DNA from: Natronorubrum tibetense GA33
GTDB lineage: Archaea; Halobacteriota; Halobacteria; Halobacteriales; Natrialbaceae
DNA length: 64,000 nt
Reading direction: 5' to 3'
NCBI RefSeq assembly: GCF_000383975.1
Contig: NZ_KB913017.1
Coordinates: 2,035,527 to 2,099,526, forward strand
The position numbers and the translations under genes were made by a program. This document shows, one piece after another, positions 34,551-42,449 of this stretch. Below the pieces are notes generated by a model. That model was not told the origin of the DNA and searched no databases. It worked only from the letters and a program-made list of their open reading frames with translations. How positions within the stretch are numbered: position 1 is the first letter of the stretch; each line of letters begins with the position of its first letter.

Positions 34551-35027
34551 TCAGGCGCCGGTCGCCAGTCCGTCGCTGCCCGCGTCGTCGTCTTGGACCG
34601 TCTCGAGTTGGCGAACCGAGAGGACGGGAACGGGCGAGGTGCGGACGACGCGTTCGGCGACGCTGCCGAGTAGCAGCCGGTTCTCGCCGTGGCGGCCGCG
34701 GGTGCCGGTCGCGATCAGATCGGCGTCGACCTCGCGGGCGTACTCGCAGAGCTCGATTGCGGGTCGACCCTCACGGACAGCCGTGGTGATCTCTCGCTCC
34801 TCGTCCGTTCGGTCCTCGACGGTCGCGAGCGCGGCGTCCGCGGTCGTCTCGAGGGCGGTCTGAAGTTCGTCTCGAAGCTGTTGGGGTGAGGCGTCGACCT
34901 CGCTGGCGTCGACGACCGAGAGGGCGTGGACCTCCGCGTCGAAGCGACTGGCGAGATCGAGGGCGACGTCGACGGCCCGTTTGACGCTGTCGGAGCCGTC
35001 GGTGGCGATCACGACCGTATCGAACAT
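34551..35027 (-). CDS. Universal stress protein with ATP-binding motif
   Basis: A protein of 158 aa. The fold begins MFDTVVIATDGSDSVKRAVD. The ATP-binding motif G2xGx9G(S/T) is present as GTRGRHGENRLLLGSVAERV (about residues 107-126). It probably binds ATP, unlike the divergent neighbour at 35158. Confidence 0.9.
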   Translation of the reverse strand: MFDTVVIATDGSDSVKRAVDVALDLASRFDAEVHALSVVDASEVDASPQQLRDELQTALETTADAALATVEDRTDEEREITTAVREGRPAIELCEYAREVDADLIATGTRGRHGENRLLLGSVAERVVRTSPVPVLSVRQLETVQDDDAGSDGLATGA

Positions 35028-35157
35028 ACGCGAGGGTTACAGACGGAGTGGCTTAAACGCTCTCTCCTCGCGCGTCGCTCCGCGACGGCTCCCCAATTCG
35101 GTGCGAGTCGGCGGAACGTGGGGTGGCTTTTTGACGACGGGCCACACACCAGCGCGT

Positions 35158-35619
35158 ATGGACGACAGCGAGCCGTTTACCGTCGACACCGTTCTCGCAC
35201 CAGTCGACGGGAGCGAGGAGTCAGCCACCGCCGTCGAGTACGCCGTCGCGGTCGCCGACCGCTACGATGCCTCGGTCCACACCTTGTTCGTACTCGGCCG
35301 CGGTGTCGTGCAGGGAATGAACGCCGGCGCCGTCGACGAAGACGATGTCGCAACGGACACCCAGGGGTTTTTCGACGACGTGACGCGCATCGCGGACGAG
35401 GCTGACGTGCCGATCACGACCTCCGTCGACGACGGCTTCTCGCCGACCCGCAAGACCCGTCACCCGGGAAACGTCGTGCTCGACACCGCCGACGAAATCG
35501 ACGCCGACTTCATCGTGTTGCCCAGGGAGCCAGTCGCCGACACCGCGTCGGCGGAAGTGCTCGAGCAGGTCGCCGAGTACGTATTGTCCTACGCGAGCCA
35601 GCCCGTGCTGTCGGTTTGA
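35158..35619 (+). CDS. Universal stress protein without ATP motif
   Basis: A protein of 153 aa from ATG 35158. The start has VLAPVDGSEESATAVEYAVA. The region that would hold the ATP-binding glycines (VLPREPVADTASAEVLEQVA) has none, so this member probably does not bind ATP. It is divergent from the ATP-motif USP gene with 130 bases between. Confidence 0.85.
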   Translation: MDDSEPFTVDTVLAPVDGSEESATAVEYAVAVADRYDASVHTLFVLGRGVVQGMNAGAVDEDDVATDTQGFFDDVTRIADEADVPITTSVDDGFSPTRKTRHPGNVVLDTADEIDADFIVLPREPVADTASAEVLEQVAEYVLSYASQPVLSV

Positions 35620-35717
35620 CCCGTTTCGGGGCACCGAACGTCGTTTCGGAGCGGGCCGTACCGAAGGGTGAGCGGAGAGTCGGCTACGTGTCCGACGTGT
35701 TGAGTGGTTGCCGGCTG

Positions 35718-36278
35718 CTACAGTCGAATCGCCATCTCCTGTTCGAAGCTCTCGGTGCCGGTCGACTCGAAGCCGACCCGCTCGTAGAGCGCGATCGCCG
35801 GATTGTTCCAGCGCTCGACGGTTAACCACACTCGATCGATACTGACGGTGTTCGCGTGGCCGAGCAAGTGCTCGAGCAGCATCGTCCCGATCCCGGCGCG
35901 CTGGTAGGCCTGCAGGACGAAGATCGCGAGCTCCCACTCGATGTCGGCGTTGTCCTCGATCGAGGCGGGATCGTCGGTGTCGGGGACGAGCATCGCATGG
36001 CCGATCACGTCCTCGCCGTGGCGGGCGACGACGTTGACGGTCTCGTCGGCGATCGTCTCGAGCCAGTTGCGAATGCGCTCCTCGCCGGTCGGCGGGATTC
36101 CCTGCGCTCGGTCGGTGGGGTCGAACTGATCGTACATCTCGACGACATCATCGAGGGTGTCCTCGAAGTCGTCGGACGCCAGAATCTCGATCTGGCGGTC
36201 CGCTCCGTCCTCGAGCGTCGTCGGCGGTGCGGGAAACGGTCCGGCTGGCTCCTCCGGGTACGGTCGCGTGCCAGCCAT
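35718..36278 (-). CDS. GNAT N-acetyltransferase
   Basis: A protein of 186 aa. GNAT motif A is IFVLQAYQRAGIGTMLLEHL (about residues 128-147) and the end has NNPAIALYERVGFESTG. The first 25 residues are a Pro-rich tail. It follows a universal stress protein gene by 2 bases, so the two likely share a transcript. Confidence 0.87.
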   Translation of the reverse strand: MAGTRPYPEEPAGPFPAPPTTLEDGADRQIEILASDDFEDTLDDVVEMYDQFDPTDRAQGIPPTGEERIRNWLETIADETVNVVARHGEDVIGHAMLVPDTDDPASIEDNADIEWELAIFVLQAYQRAGIGTMLLEHLLGHANTVSIDRVWLTVERWNNPAIALYERVGFESTGTESFEQEMAIRL

Positions 36279-36280
36279 CG

Positions 36281-36649
36281 TTATCGCACCAGTTTGACGG
36301 TCGTCGGCGCGTTCAACAGGACGAACTCGGTGATCGGTCCGAGTTGGATCTTCCCCATCGGGCTCAGGGTGCCGCCGCCGATCACCAGCTGATCGTACTC
36401 TCCCTGTTCGGCGTAGTCGACCAGCGAACTGCCGGGATCGCCCTCGAGCTGGACGATATCGGCGTCGACGCCGGCCTCCGCGACCAGCTCTCCAGCCCGT
36501 TCGGCCATCGCATCCTGTGAGCGTTTCGCTTCCGGTTTATCGACGACCGCGACGGTGAGGTCGTCGCCGACCTCGTGGGTGCGATCGACTGTCCGACGGA
36601 GTGTTTTGATCGATTCGTCGCTGCCGACGATTCCCACTAAGACGTTCAT
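36281..36649 (-). CDS. Universal stress protein, UspA-like
   Basis: A protein of 122 aa from ATG 36649; an ATG two codons upstream is an alternative. It begins MNVLVGIVGSDESIKTLRRT and ends in a Gly-rich VIGGGTLSPMGKIQLGPITE. The usual ATP motif is only partly kept (GGG then G, lacking the second spacing). Two bases before the GNAT gene. Confidence 0.83.
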   Translation of the reverse strand: MNVLVGIVGSDESIKTLRRTVDRTHEVGDDLTVAVVDKPEAKRSQDAMAERAGELVAEAGVDADIVQLEGDPGSSLVDYAEQGEYDQLVIGGGTLSPMGKIQLGPITEFVLLNAPTTVKLVR

Positions 36650-36853
36650 ACGCATGACTGTGCACCCATGCACGAAAACCGTTGTGCCGCTGGGACTGCT
36701 CCCGAGGGTGTCGTTGGGGTGGCCGCGGGCTGTCGACCCCCGATCTCGATCGTCACGAACGAATACTCGAGTGTGAGTCAACACTGCGCGTATCGGCCGC
36801 AGACGTTGCGCATGACGACGACGTTAAGAGCGTGTGGTGAATACGATGACGGA

Positions 36854-38323
36854 ATGAGTGATGCGGCGCTCGATGTCGTGGAGTTCCTGCTCACGACGAG
36901 CGTGTATTCGGACGACAGGACGCTAGACGAGAACGATCTCCCGCCGGCGTTCCGGCGGGTCTTCTGGACCGGGGGTGTCGAGGACGACGGCGACGGCGCT
37001 GAGGGGCGCAAACACGCCGGCATCAGCCGTCCACTTTCGGCGACCAACGCGACTGCCCGCGAGGCGACGGACGTCGACCGTCCCTGGGACGCCATCTCGG
37101 AGCTGATGTTCACCGAGCGCGACGAGTTCTCGGGAACGATCACCCTCGCCCAGGAGGAGATGGCCGAGCAGTGGTTCGCCGAGCGCGTCGACGACGAGCG
37201 ACTGCGCGAGAACCCGACGCTGACGAAACACTTTACCACCCACGCGGAACACGGCGACCAGTTCGACGTGACCCACGAGGAAGCGCGGGAGGAAAACCGG
37301 CCGATTCAGGCCGACCGCGTTTGGATCGACGGACTGCTCAACGAATACTTCGACGAGGAAGACGACGAGGAGATGCTCGACCTCGTCGAGGTTCGGGCAC
37401 CGGAGGAGGTCGACATGTCCCTCGACGACCTCGTGCTCACCGAGGATCAGGAGAACGAACTCAACAAGATCGCGAAGGCGATCGAACACCGCGACTATCT
37501 CGCGGATATCGGGCTTCGTGAGATCGGGAAGCTGCTGTTCGTCGGTCCGCCGGGGACCGGGAAGACGTCGACGGCGCAGGCGCTGGCCCAGGACATGGAT
37601 CTCCCGTTCGTCGAGGTCAAACTCTCGATGATTACGAGCCAGTACCTCGGCGAGACGGCAAAAAACGTCGACAAGACGTTCGAGGTCGCAAAACGGCTCT
37701 CGCCGTGTATCCTCTTTATCGACGAGTTCGACTTCGTCGCCAAGACCCGCAGCAGCGACGAACACGCCGCCCTCAAACGCGCGGTCAACACGCTCCTCAA
37801 GAGCATCGACAACATCTCGCTCATCGAGGACGACGTCCTGTTGATCGGGGCGACCAACCACCCCGACCAACTGGACGACGCCGCCTGGCGGCGCTTCGAC
37901 GAGATCATCAACTTCCCCAAACCCGACCACGGCATGCGGGCGGACATCCTCTCGCTCATCACCCGCACGATGGATATCGACGAGTTCGAACCCCAACTCA
38001 TCGCCGAAGTCACTGAAGGGCTGACCGGCAGCGACCTTCGAATGGTGTTGCGAGAGGCCGTCCTCGAGGCCCTGACGGAAGACCGAACGACGCTGACCCA
38101 GGAGGACCTGCTCAACGCCGTCGAGGAGTTCGAGGAGCGCGATACGCTGAAGAACATGGACATGATGGGCGGCGACCACGACGCGCTCGTCGCCGGCGGG
38201 GACCTCGGGAAGGCCAGCGACGGCGGCGAGCCGAGCGGGTCAGCGGAGGGGCACGACCACAGCCACGATCATAGCGATCACGACCACGACCATAGCGATC
38301 ACGATCACGACCACAGCCACTGA
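36854..38323 (+). CDS. AAA ATPase with His/Asp-rich tail
   Basis: A protein of 489 aa from ATG 36854. The first about 215 residues are a haloarchaea-type acidic domain. The AAA domain has Walker A GPPGTGKTS, Walker B ILFIDEFDFV, sensor-1 IGATNHPDQLDD and the arginine-finger region WRRFDEIINFPKPDHG. The last 25 residues are almost only His, Asp and Ser (HDHSHDHSDHDHDHSD), which could bind divalent metal. The stop lies inside the first of three 25-bp tandem repeats. Its AAA core is of the CDC48/RCA type; its substrate is unknown. Confidence 0.9.
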   Translation: MSDAALDVVEFLLTTSVYSDDRTLDENDLPPAFRRVFWTGGVEDDGDGAEGRKHAGISRPLSATNATAREATDVDRPWDAISELMFTERDEFSGTITLAQEEMAEQWFAERVDDERLRENPTLTKHFTTHAEHGDQFDVTHEEAREENRPIQADRVWIDGLLNEYFDEEDDEEMLDLVEVRAPEEVDMSLDDLVLTEDQENELNKIAKAIEHRDYLADIGLREIGKLLFVGPPGTGKTSTAQALAQDMDLPFVEVKLSMITSQYLGETAKNVDKTFEVAKRLSPCILFIDEFDFVAKTRSSDEHAALKRAVNTLLKSIDNISLIEDDVLLIGATNHPDQLDDAAWRRFDEIINFPKPDHGMRADILSLITRTMDIDEFEPQLIAEVTEGLTGSDLRMVLREAVLEALTEDRTTLTQEDLLNAVEEFEERDTLKNMDMMGGDHDALVAGGDLGKASDGGEPSGSAEGHDHSHDHSDHDHDHSDHDHDHSH

Positions 38324-38392
38324 CACAGATTACGGTCGCGGTCACTGACACAGATTACGGTCGCAGTCACTGACACAGATTACGGTCGCAGC
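38318..38392 (+). repeat. Three 25-bp tandem repeats at AAA gene end
   Basis: Three copies of CACTGACACAGATTACGGTC plus GCAGT-type ends, starting at 38318, 38343 and 38368, form a perfect period of 25 with only one or two base changes. The first copy includes the final His codon and stop of the AAA ATPase gene. In haloarchaeal DNA such short direct repeats usually come from slippage. Confidence 0.8.
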
Positions 38393-38587
38393 TACTGATA
38401 TCGACGAATCCGCTCGCTCGAGGCTGGGTCACACCGATCGAGTCAGCGCCCGAACAACATTGATCGGGGCCGCCAGATATCCCGTATGAGCCGCGACCAC
38501 GCCGATCCGGCCCACGCCGGAGGGCTTGCGGTCGTAGCAGGGACATTCGAGCGAAACGCCCAACTGTTCGCCCGGCGTCGTCCGCGT

Positions 38588-39394
38588 ATGAAGGACTTCC
38601 ACACGCACACGACCTACTCCGACGGGGGGTTTCTCCAGGGGATGGTCGAGGCCGCCGAAGCGGCCGGACTCGAGGGGATCGGGCTCACCGACCACTGTAC
38701 GGTGTCGTCCCGCGAGAAGCCGGCGACGACCCGAACCATCTACGGCTTCAACCTGGACGTGACCTACGAGCGCCGCCGCCGAGCTATCGAGGAACTCCGA
38801 CGGCGCGAGGATGTCTCGATCGAGATCTACGACGGCGTCGAGATGGACTACGACCCGCGAGATGAGACCGAGATTCGCGACTTTCTCGTGGAGGCCGGCT
38901 TCGATTACACGATCGGGAGCGTCCACGCGGTCGACGGGCTGAATGTCCAGGTGCCGAGCAATTTTGCGGATCTCTCCGAGGCGAGGCGCGACGAACTCGT
39001 CGACGGCTACTTCGAGAACCTGGTCTCGCTAATCGAATCGGAACTGTTCGACGTCGCGGCCCACATCGATCTGATCGAACGAACGCCGCCGTTGCGCGGC
39101 CGGGCGACGACGGACCACTACGAACCCGTCGCCCGGGCGCTCGCGGACTCGCGGACGGTCCCCGAGATCAACGCCGGCCGAGCGATCGCGGACATGGCGA
39201 TCGTCCACCCCTCCGAGACGTTCCTCGACGTATTGCGGGAGTACGACGTCGCCGTCACCGTCGGCTCCGACTCCCATCGGCCGAGTGAGATCGGCGACAG
39301 AGCCGGATTCCTCGAGGGCTACTTCGAGCGCCACGGTCTCGAGTCGGTCGAACCGCCGGGGCTCGACGGCCAACGCGTTCCGACTGACGGCTGA
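38588..39394 (+). CDS. PHP-domain phosphoesterase, histidinol-phosphatase-like
   Basis: A protein of 268 aa from ATG 38588; an upstream start would add 34 residues that lack family character. Metal ligands are DFHTHT, TDHCTV, GVEMDYDP, GSVHAVDG, HIDLIER and SDSHRPSE, in the order expected for the PHP superfamily. Its likely reaction is phosphoester hydrolysis, histidinol phosphate being one option. Confidence 0.9.
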   Translation: MKDFHTHTTYSDGGFLQGMVEAAEAAGLEGIGLTDHCTVSSREKPATTRTIYGFNLDVTYERRRRAIEELRRREDVSIEIYDGVEMDYDPRDETEIRDFLVEAGFDYTIGSVHAVDGLNVQVPSNFADLSEARRDELVDGYFENLVSLIESELFDVAAHIDLIERTPPLRGRATTDHYEPVARALADSRTVPEINAGRAIADMAIVHPSETFLDVLREYDVAVTVGSDSHRPSEIGDRAGFLEGYFERHGLESVEPPGLDGQRVPTDG

Positions 39395-39540
39395 GTCGAT
39401 CCCGTTCGTACAGGAATCACGTGTCCGGTGTGTCCCGCACTTGGTGCCGACAGAGGCGAACATTCGAGAACGATGGGGTGTTCTCGTGCCCCGGATACTG
39501 AGGACACGCCTTTTTATCGACGGGATCCGATAGCCCGAGT

Positions 39541-39966
39541 ATGACTACGGACCGGAACGTCTACGGGACCGATCTCGAACCCTGTAGCACCGATCCATCG
39601 ACGGGATTTCTCCGCGACGGCTGCTGTCGCCGCGTCGAATCGGATCGGGGCCGCCACGAGATCTGTGCCGTGATGACCGAGGAGTTCCTGCGGTTCAGCA
39701 GCGCCCAGGGAAACGACCTCGTCACGCCGAAACCCGAGTTCGAGTTCCCCGGTCTCGAGTCCGGCGATCGGTGGTGTCTCTGTCTCGGTCGCTGGCTCGA
39801 GGCCGAGGAGGCCGGCTGTGCGCCGCCGGTGGTTCTCGAGGCGACCCACGAGGCCGTCCTCCGCGACGTCGAGCCGGATCTGCTGCGAGAGTACGAGTAC
39901 GAGCGCGGCGAACACGGCGGGGGAGACGCGGACAAGGCGTCCACCGACGGGTTCGGGACAGAGTAG
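39541..39966 (+). CDS. DUF2237 family protein
   Basis: A protein of 141 aa. The family pattern is complete: VYGTDLEPCSTDPSTGFLRD, then GCC, ICAVMTEEFL, PEFEFPGLESGDRWCLC and PPVVLEATHE. It has conserved cysteines at about 15, 28-29, 42, 79 and 81 that suggest metal or thiol chemistry, but the family has no known function. Confidence 0.93.
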   Translation: MTTDRNVYGTDLEPCSTDPSTGFLRDGCCRRVESDRGRHEICAVMTEEFLRFSSAQGNDLVTPKPEFEFPGLESGDRWCLCLGRWLEAEEAGCAPPVVLEATHEAVLRDVEPDLLREYEYERGEHGGGDADKASTDGFGTE

Positions 39967-40039
39967 TTCGCCATCGGCCGTCGGATCGAGCGACCGGCGG
40001 GGGAATACCCTTTATGTAGCGGGTTCTAATCGGACGCCA

Positions 40040-40369
40040 ATGAGCGATGGATCGTCACAGGGAAGCGCCGCGGACGCGTTTGCCGACCGGGCACAGGCGG
40101 AGTACGGCGACTCGATCCGTCACCTCGTCGTCTTCGGGGACGCGGTCCGAGCCGACGACCACGGCATGCACGCCGAGTGGGAGGCGCTGGTCGTCCTCGA
40201 GGATCACGACGAGGCAGCCGAACGACGGCTCGAGGGACTCGGCGAGCGCGTCGGCCTCGAACACGGAGTCGTCACCTCGGTGTACGTGCTGCCGGTCGAG
40301 CGGTTCGAAGCCGGCGAGGATCACCCGTTCGTGCGGACGGCGTTCGAAGAAGGGCGGTCGTATGTGTAG
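40040..40369 (+). CDS. Small acidic protein, possibly nucleotidyltransferase-like
   Basis: A protein of 109 aa. The stretch LVVFGDAVRADDHGMHAEWE has the outline of a minimal nucleotidyltransferase entry (strand, then Gly-Asp-Ala-Val-Arg) and the end has ERFEAGEDHPFVRTAFEEGR, also seen in MNT-type proteins. The catalytic GSxxxGxxxxxSDxD pattern is not complete, so function is uncertain. It sits 91 bases before the PhnP-like gene. Confidence 0.7.
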   Translation: MSDGSSQGSAADAFADRAQAEYGDSIRHLVVFGDAVRADDHGMHAEWEALVVLEDHDEAAERRLEGLGERVGLEHGVVTSVYVLPVERFEAGEDHPFVRTAFEEGRSYV

Positions 40370-40459
40370 GCGACAGCGGTCCGACGATCCCGTGCGTCGA
40401 GCCGTAACGGACGAGCGAGCCGGTCGCCCACCGGACTCCGACGGAGGCCGACGCTGACC

Positions 40460-41284
40460 ATGCGCGTCACGCTGCTCGGAACCGGCGACACGACCGGGAC
40501 GCCAACCGTCGGCTGCGACTGTGACACCTGCGAGACCGCTCGTGAGCGCGGTATCGAGCGGACCAGATTTTCGGTCCACATCGAGAACGAATGCATCGGC
40601 GAGTCGCTGCTGATCGACTTCAGCCCCGACTTTCGGTACCAGTTCCTGCGTGACGACGTCTCGCTGCCCGACGCCGCCATCGTTACGCACATCCACTTCG
40701 ACCACCTCGACGGACTCGGCAACGTCTTTCGGGTCTTCGACTCCCTCGACGTTTACGCGGCGAACGAAACCGACCCGAAGACGGACAAGAGCGTCGCCGA
40801 GACGGTCCGGGCGGATTACCACTATCTCGAGCCGATCGACGTTTACCCGACGACACCCCTCGAGCCCGTTCGGATCTGTGGCTTCGACGTGACGCTGGTT
40901 CCGGTCGAACATCCGCCGCTTCTGTGTTACGGCGTCGCGATCGAGGACCCCGTGACGGGCGCGAAGCTGTCGCTCTCGGGCGACACGAGCTACAACGTTC
41001 CGGCGGACTCGCGCGAGGTCCTCGCCGACCCCGACCTGTTGCTCGCGGACGGCATCGTCCCCGCACACCTCTGTGAGTACCACCCGATCGGCGGCCGCCA
41101 CGAGAACGATGCGGGCGTTCCCCGGACGTTCGGGACGAAACACATGACTCGAGAGGGCGCGCTCGAACTGGCCGACGAGTTGAACGCCGAGCGAACGCGG
41201 CTGGTCCACCTCGCACACTACTACCCGGCCGACGAAGCGTTCGAGGAGCCGCTGGCGATCGACGGCGAGCAGTATGTGCTCTAA
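40460..41284 (+). CDS. PhnP-like metallo-beta-lactamase hydrolase
   Basis: A protein of 274 aa. The MBL motif is THIHFDHLDG (about residues 76-85), and further metal ligands are in GDTSYN and the His near the end (LVHLAHYYPAD). The N-terminal Cys cluster GCDCDTCE (about 18-25) is typical of PhnP, a phosphodiesterase that hydrolyses cyclic phosphates. It is immediately followed by a fragment of a sensor kinase gene. Confidence 0.88.
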   Translation: MRVTLLGTGDTTGTPTVGCDCDTCETARERGIERTRFSVHIENECIGESLLIDFSPDFRYQFLRDDVSLPDAAIVTHIHFDHLDGLGNVFRVFDSLDVYAANETDPKTDKSVAETVRADYHYLEPIDVYPTTPLEPVRICGFDVTLVPVEHPPLLCYGVAIEDPVTGAKLSLSGDTSYNVPADSREVLADPDLLLADGIVPAHLCEYHPIGGRHENDAGVPRTFGTKHMTREGALELADELNAERTRLVHLAHYYPADEAFEEPLAIDGEQYVL

Positions 41285-41496
41285 CTCCAGGCGATCGAAC
41301 AGCGGTGCGGCGACGACCTCGACCAAGACGCCGACGGGTTCCTCGACTTTGCGATCGACGGCGCGGACCGCATGCGCGGCATGATCGACGGCCTGCTCGA
41401 GTACTCTCGGGTCGACTCGGCGGAAAATTCCCTCGAACCGACGGACCTGAACGCGGTGCTCGAGGACGCGCTCACGGATCTGTTGATAATGACCGG
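41285..41496 (+). pseudogene. Sensor histidine kinase fragment (HisKA remnant)
   Basis: The open reading LQAIEQRCGDDLDQDADGFL continues to DRMRGMIDGLLEYSRVDSAE and EPTDLNAVLEDALTDL. This looks like the end of a HisKA dimerisation domain and the linker, as in haloarchaeal PAS/HisKA kinases, where it would follow the phospho-His and precede the ATPase domain. Here it has no start and no ATPase domain, and it begins one base after the stop of the PhnP-like gene. It is a decayed insert or a deletion scar. Confidence 0.6.
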
Positions 41497-41602
41497 TGGG
41501 CACGACGCCGACGACGTTCACCCTCTGCGGTCAACGGGCCGTGAGGGGCCGTCCCCCGTGACCGAGTCGAGAACTCAAGAGGCTGGAGCCCGTATCCCGG
41601 CC

Positions 41603-42100
41603 ATGGAGTGGACCAGGCGACGGGTAGTCGGGACGACCGTGGCTGCTGTTGCGCTCGCCGGCTGTCTCGGCGAGGACAGTGCCGGCGATGGAGACGAAAA
41701 TCCAGGAGACGACGACGGGGACGAGAGCGGGAACGGAGACGATCACGACGCCGAGTCGGTCCTCGAAGAGCGCGACCTCGAGGACCACACCGGCGAAGAA
41801 AGTGTCGAGATCAGGGTCGATCCCGACGGGGACGGCTTCGAGCCCGACGCGATCGAAATCGATCAGGATACGGTCCTCGAGTGGACCTGGGAGGGGGAGA
41901 GTACCGGTATCTATCCGATCGACATCCCGCCGGAGTGCGTCTGGGACGAGGATGTAGACGAAGATTCCGTCGACGAGCAGGAGGCGGGCTACCAGTACGA
42001 CCGACTCTTTTGGGCCGACGGCGCGTATCTCTACGGCAGTCACGACGCGGACGGCGAGGAGTTTACGGGCGCGTTTCGGGTTCTCGAGGGCGACGACTAG
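41603..42100 (+). CDS. Lipoprotein with degenerate cupredoxin-like domain
   Basis: A protein of 165 aa from ATG 41603. A Tat-like RRR motif (RRRVVGTTVAAVALAGC) ends in a lipobox Cys at about residue 20, after which a 40-residue acidic linker leads to a beta-sandwich. FEPDAIEIDQDTVLEWTWEG resembles halocyanins, but the copper ligands are not all there: the first His is missing and the Cys is replaced by Ser (YLYGSHDADG). It may have lost copper or bind something else. The adjacent HisKA fragment is on the same strand. Confidence 0.8.
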   Translation: MEWTRRRVVGTTVAAVALAGCLGEDSAGDGDENPGDDDGDESGNGDDHDAESVLEERDLEDHTGEESVEIRVDPDGDGFEPDAIEIDQDTVLEWTWEGESTGIYPIDIPPECVWDEDVDEDSVDEQEAGYQYDRLFWADGAYLYGSHDADGEEFTGAFRVLEGDD

Positions 42101-42290
42101 CCCCCGAATCGGATCGATTGCGGCGCTTCGATACCGTGAATTAGACCGTTCGGGGCGCATGTAGCGGTCTTCCCCGTCGTTCGGTACAGGTGAAGGCGTT
42201 ACTGAAGCAGCGATAATAGAGTGGACGAGAATAAGCCGTTGTCGGCGATTCGAATCATTCGGGAAAGAGAGCGTCCTCGTTCGACTGGAC

Positions 42291-42448
42291 CTATAGTAAC
42301 AACTGGAACTGTTTACACACCGTTCGCATAGCTCACGGGTCGCATACGCTCCCCGTTCGCTTTTCGCGGTTCTCGCTCACTTCGTTCGCTCCGAACCGCG
42401 CTGCCCTCGTGCGATCGGGTGTGCACTGACGTCCAGTGGCTACTATAT
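42291..42448. mobile_element. Miniature inverted-repeat element, copy 2 (about 158 bp)
   Basis: The terminal repeats are CTATAGTAACAACTGGA (42291-42307) and the inverse of ATATAGTAGCCACTGGA (42432-42448). Just inside, the sequence is like copy 1: GTCAGTGCACACCCGATCGC on the minus strand compares with GTCAATGCATACCTGATCGC in copy 1, and the other side matches too. The interior has about 72 additional bases that include a hairpin CGCGGTTC/GAACCGCG (42365-42400). The end lies within 2 bases of the carotenoid oxygenase stop at 42450. Confidence 0.78.
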
Positions 42449-42449
42449 C

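Noticed and set aside
40055-41521. 488-codon open frame opposite the PhnP-like gene
   Set aside because: Antisense to two genes with clear motifs; the product is Val/Arg-rich and has no recognisable domain.
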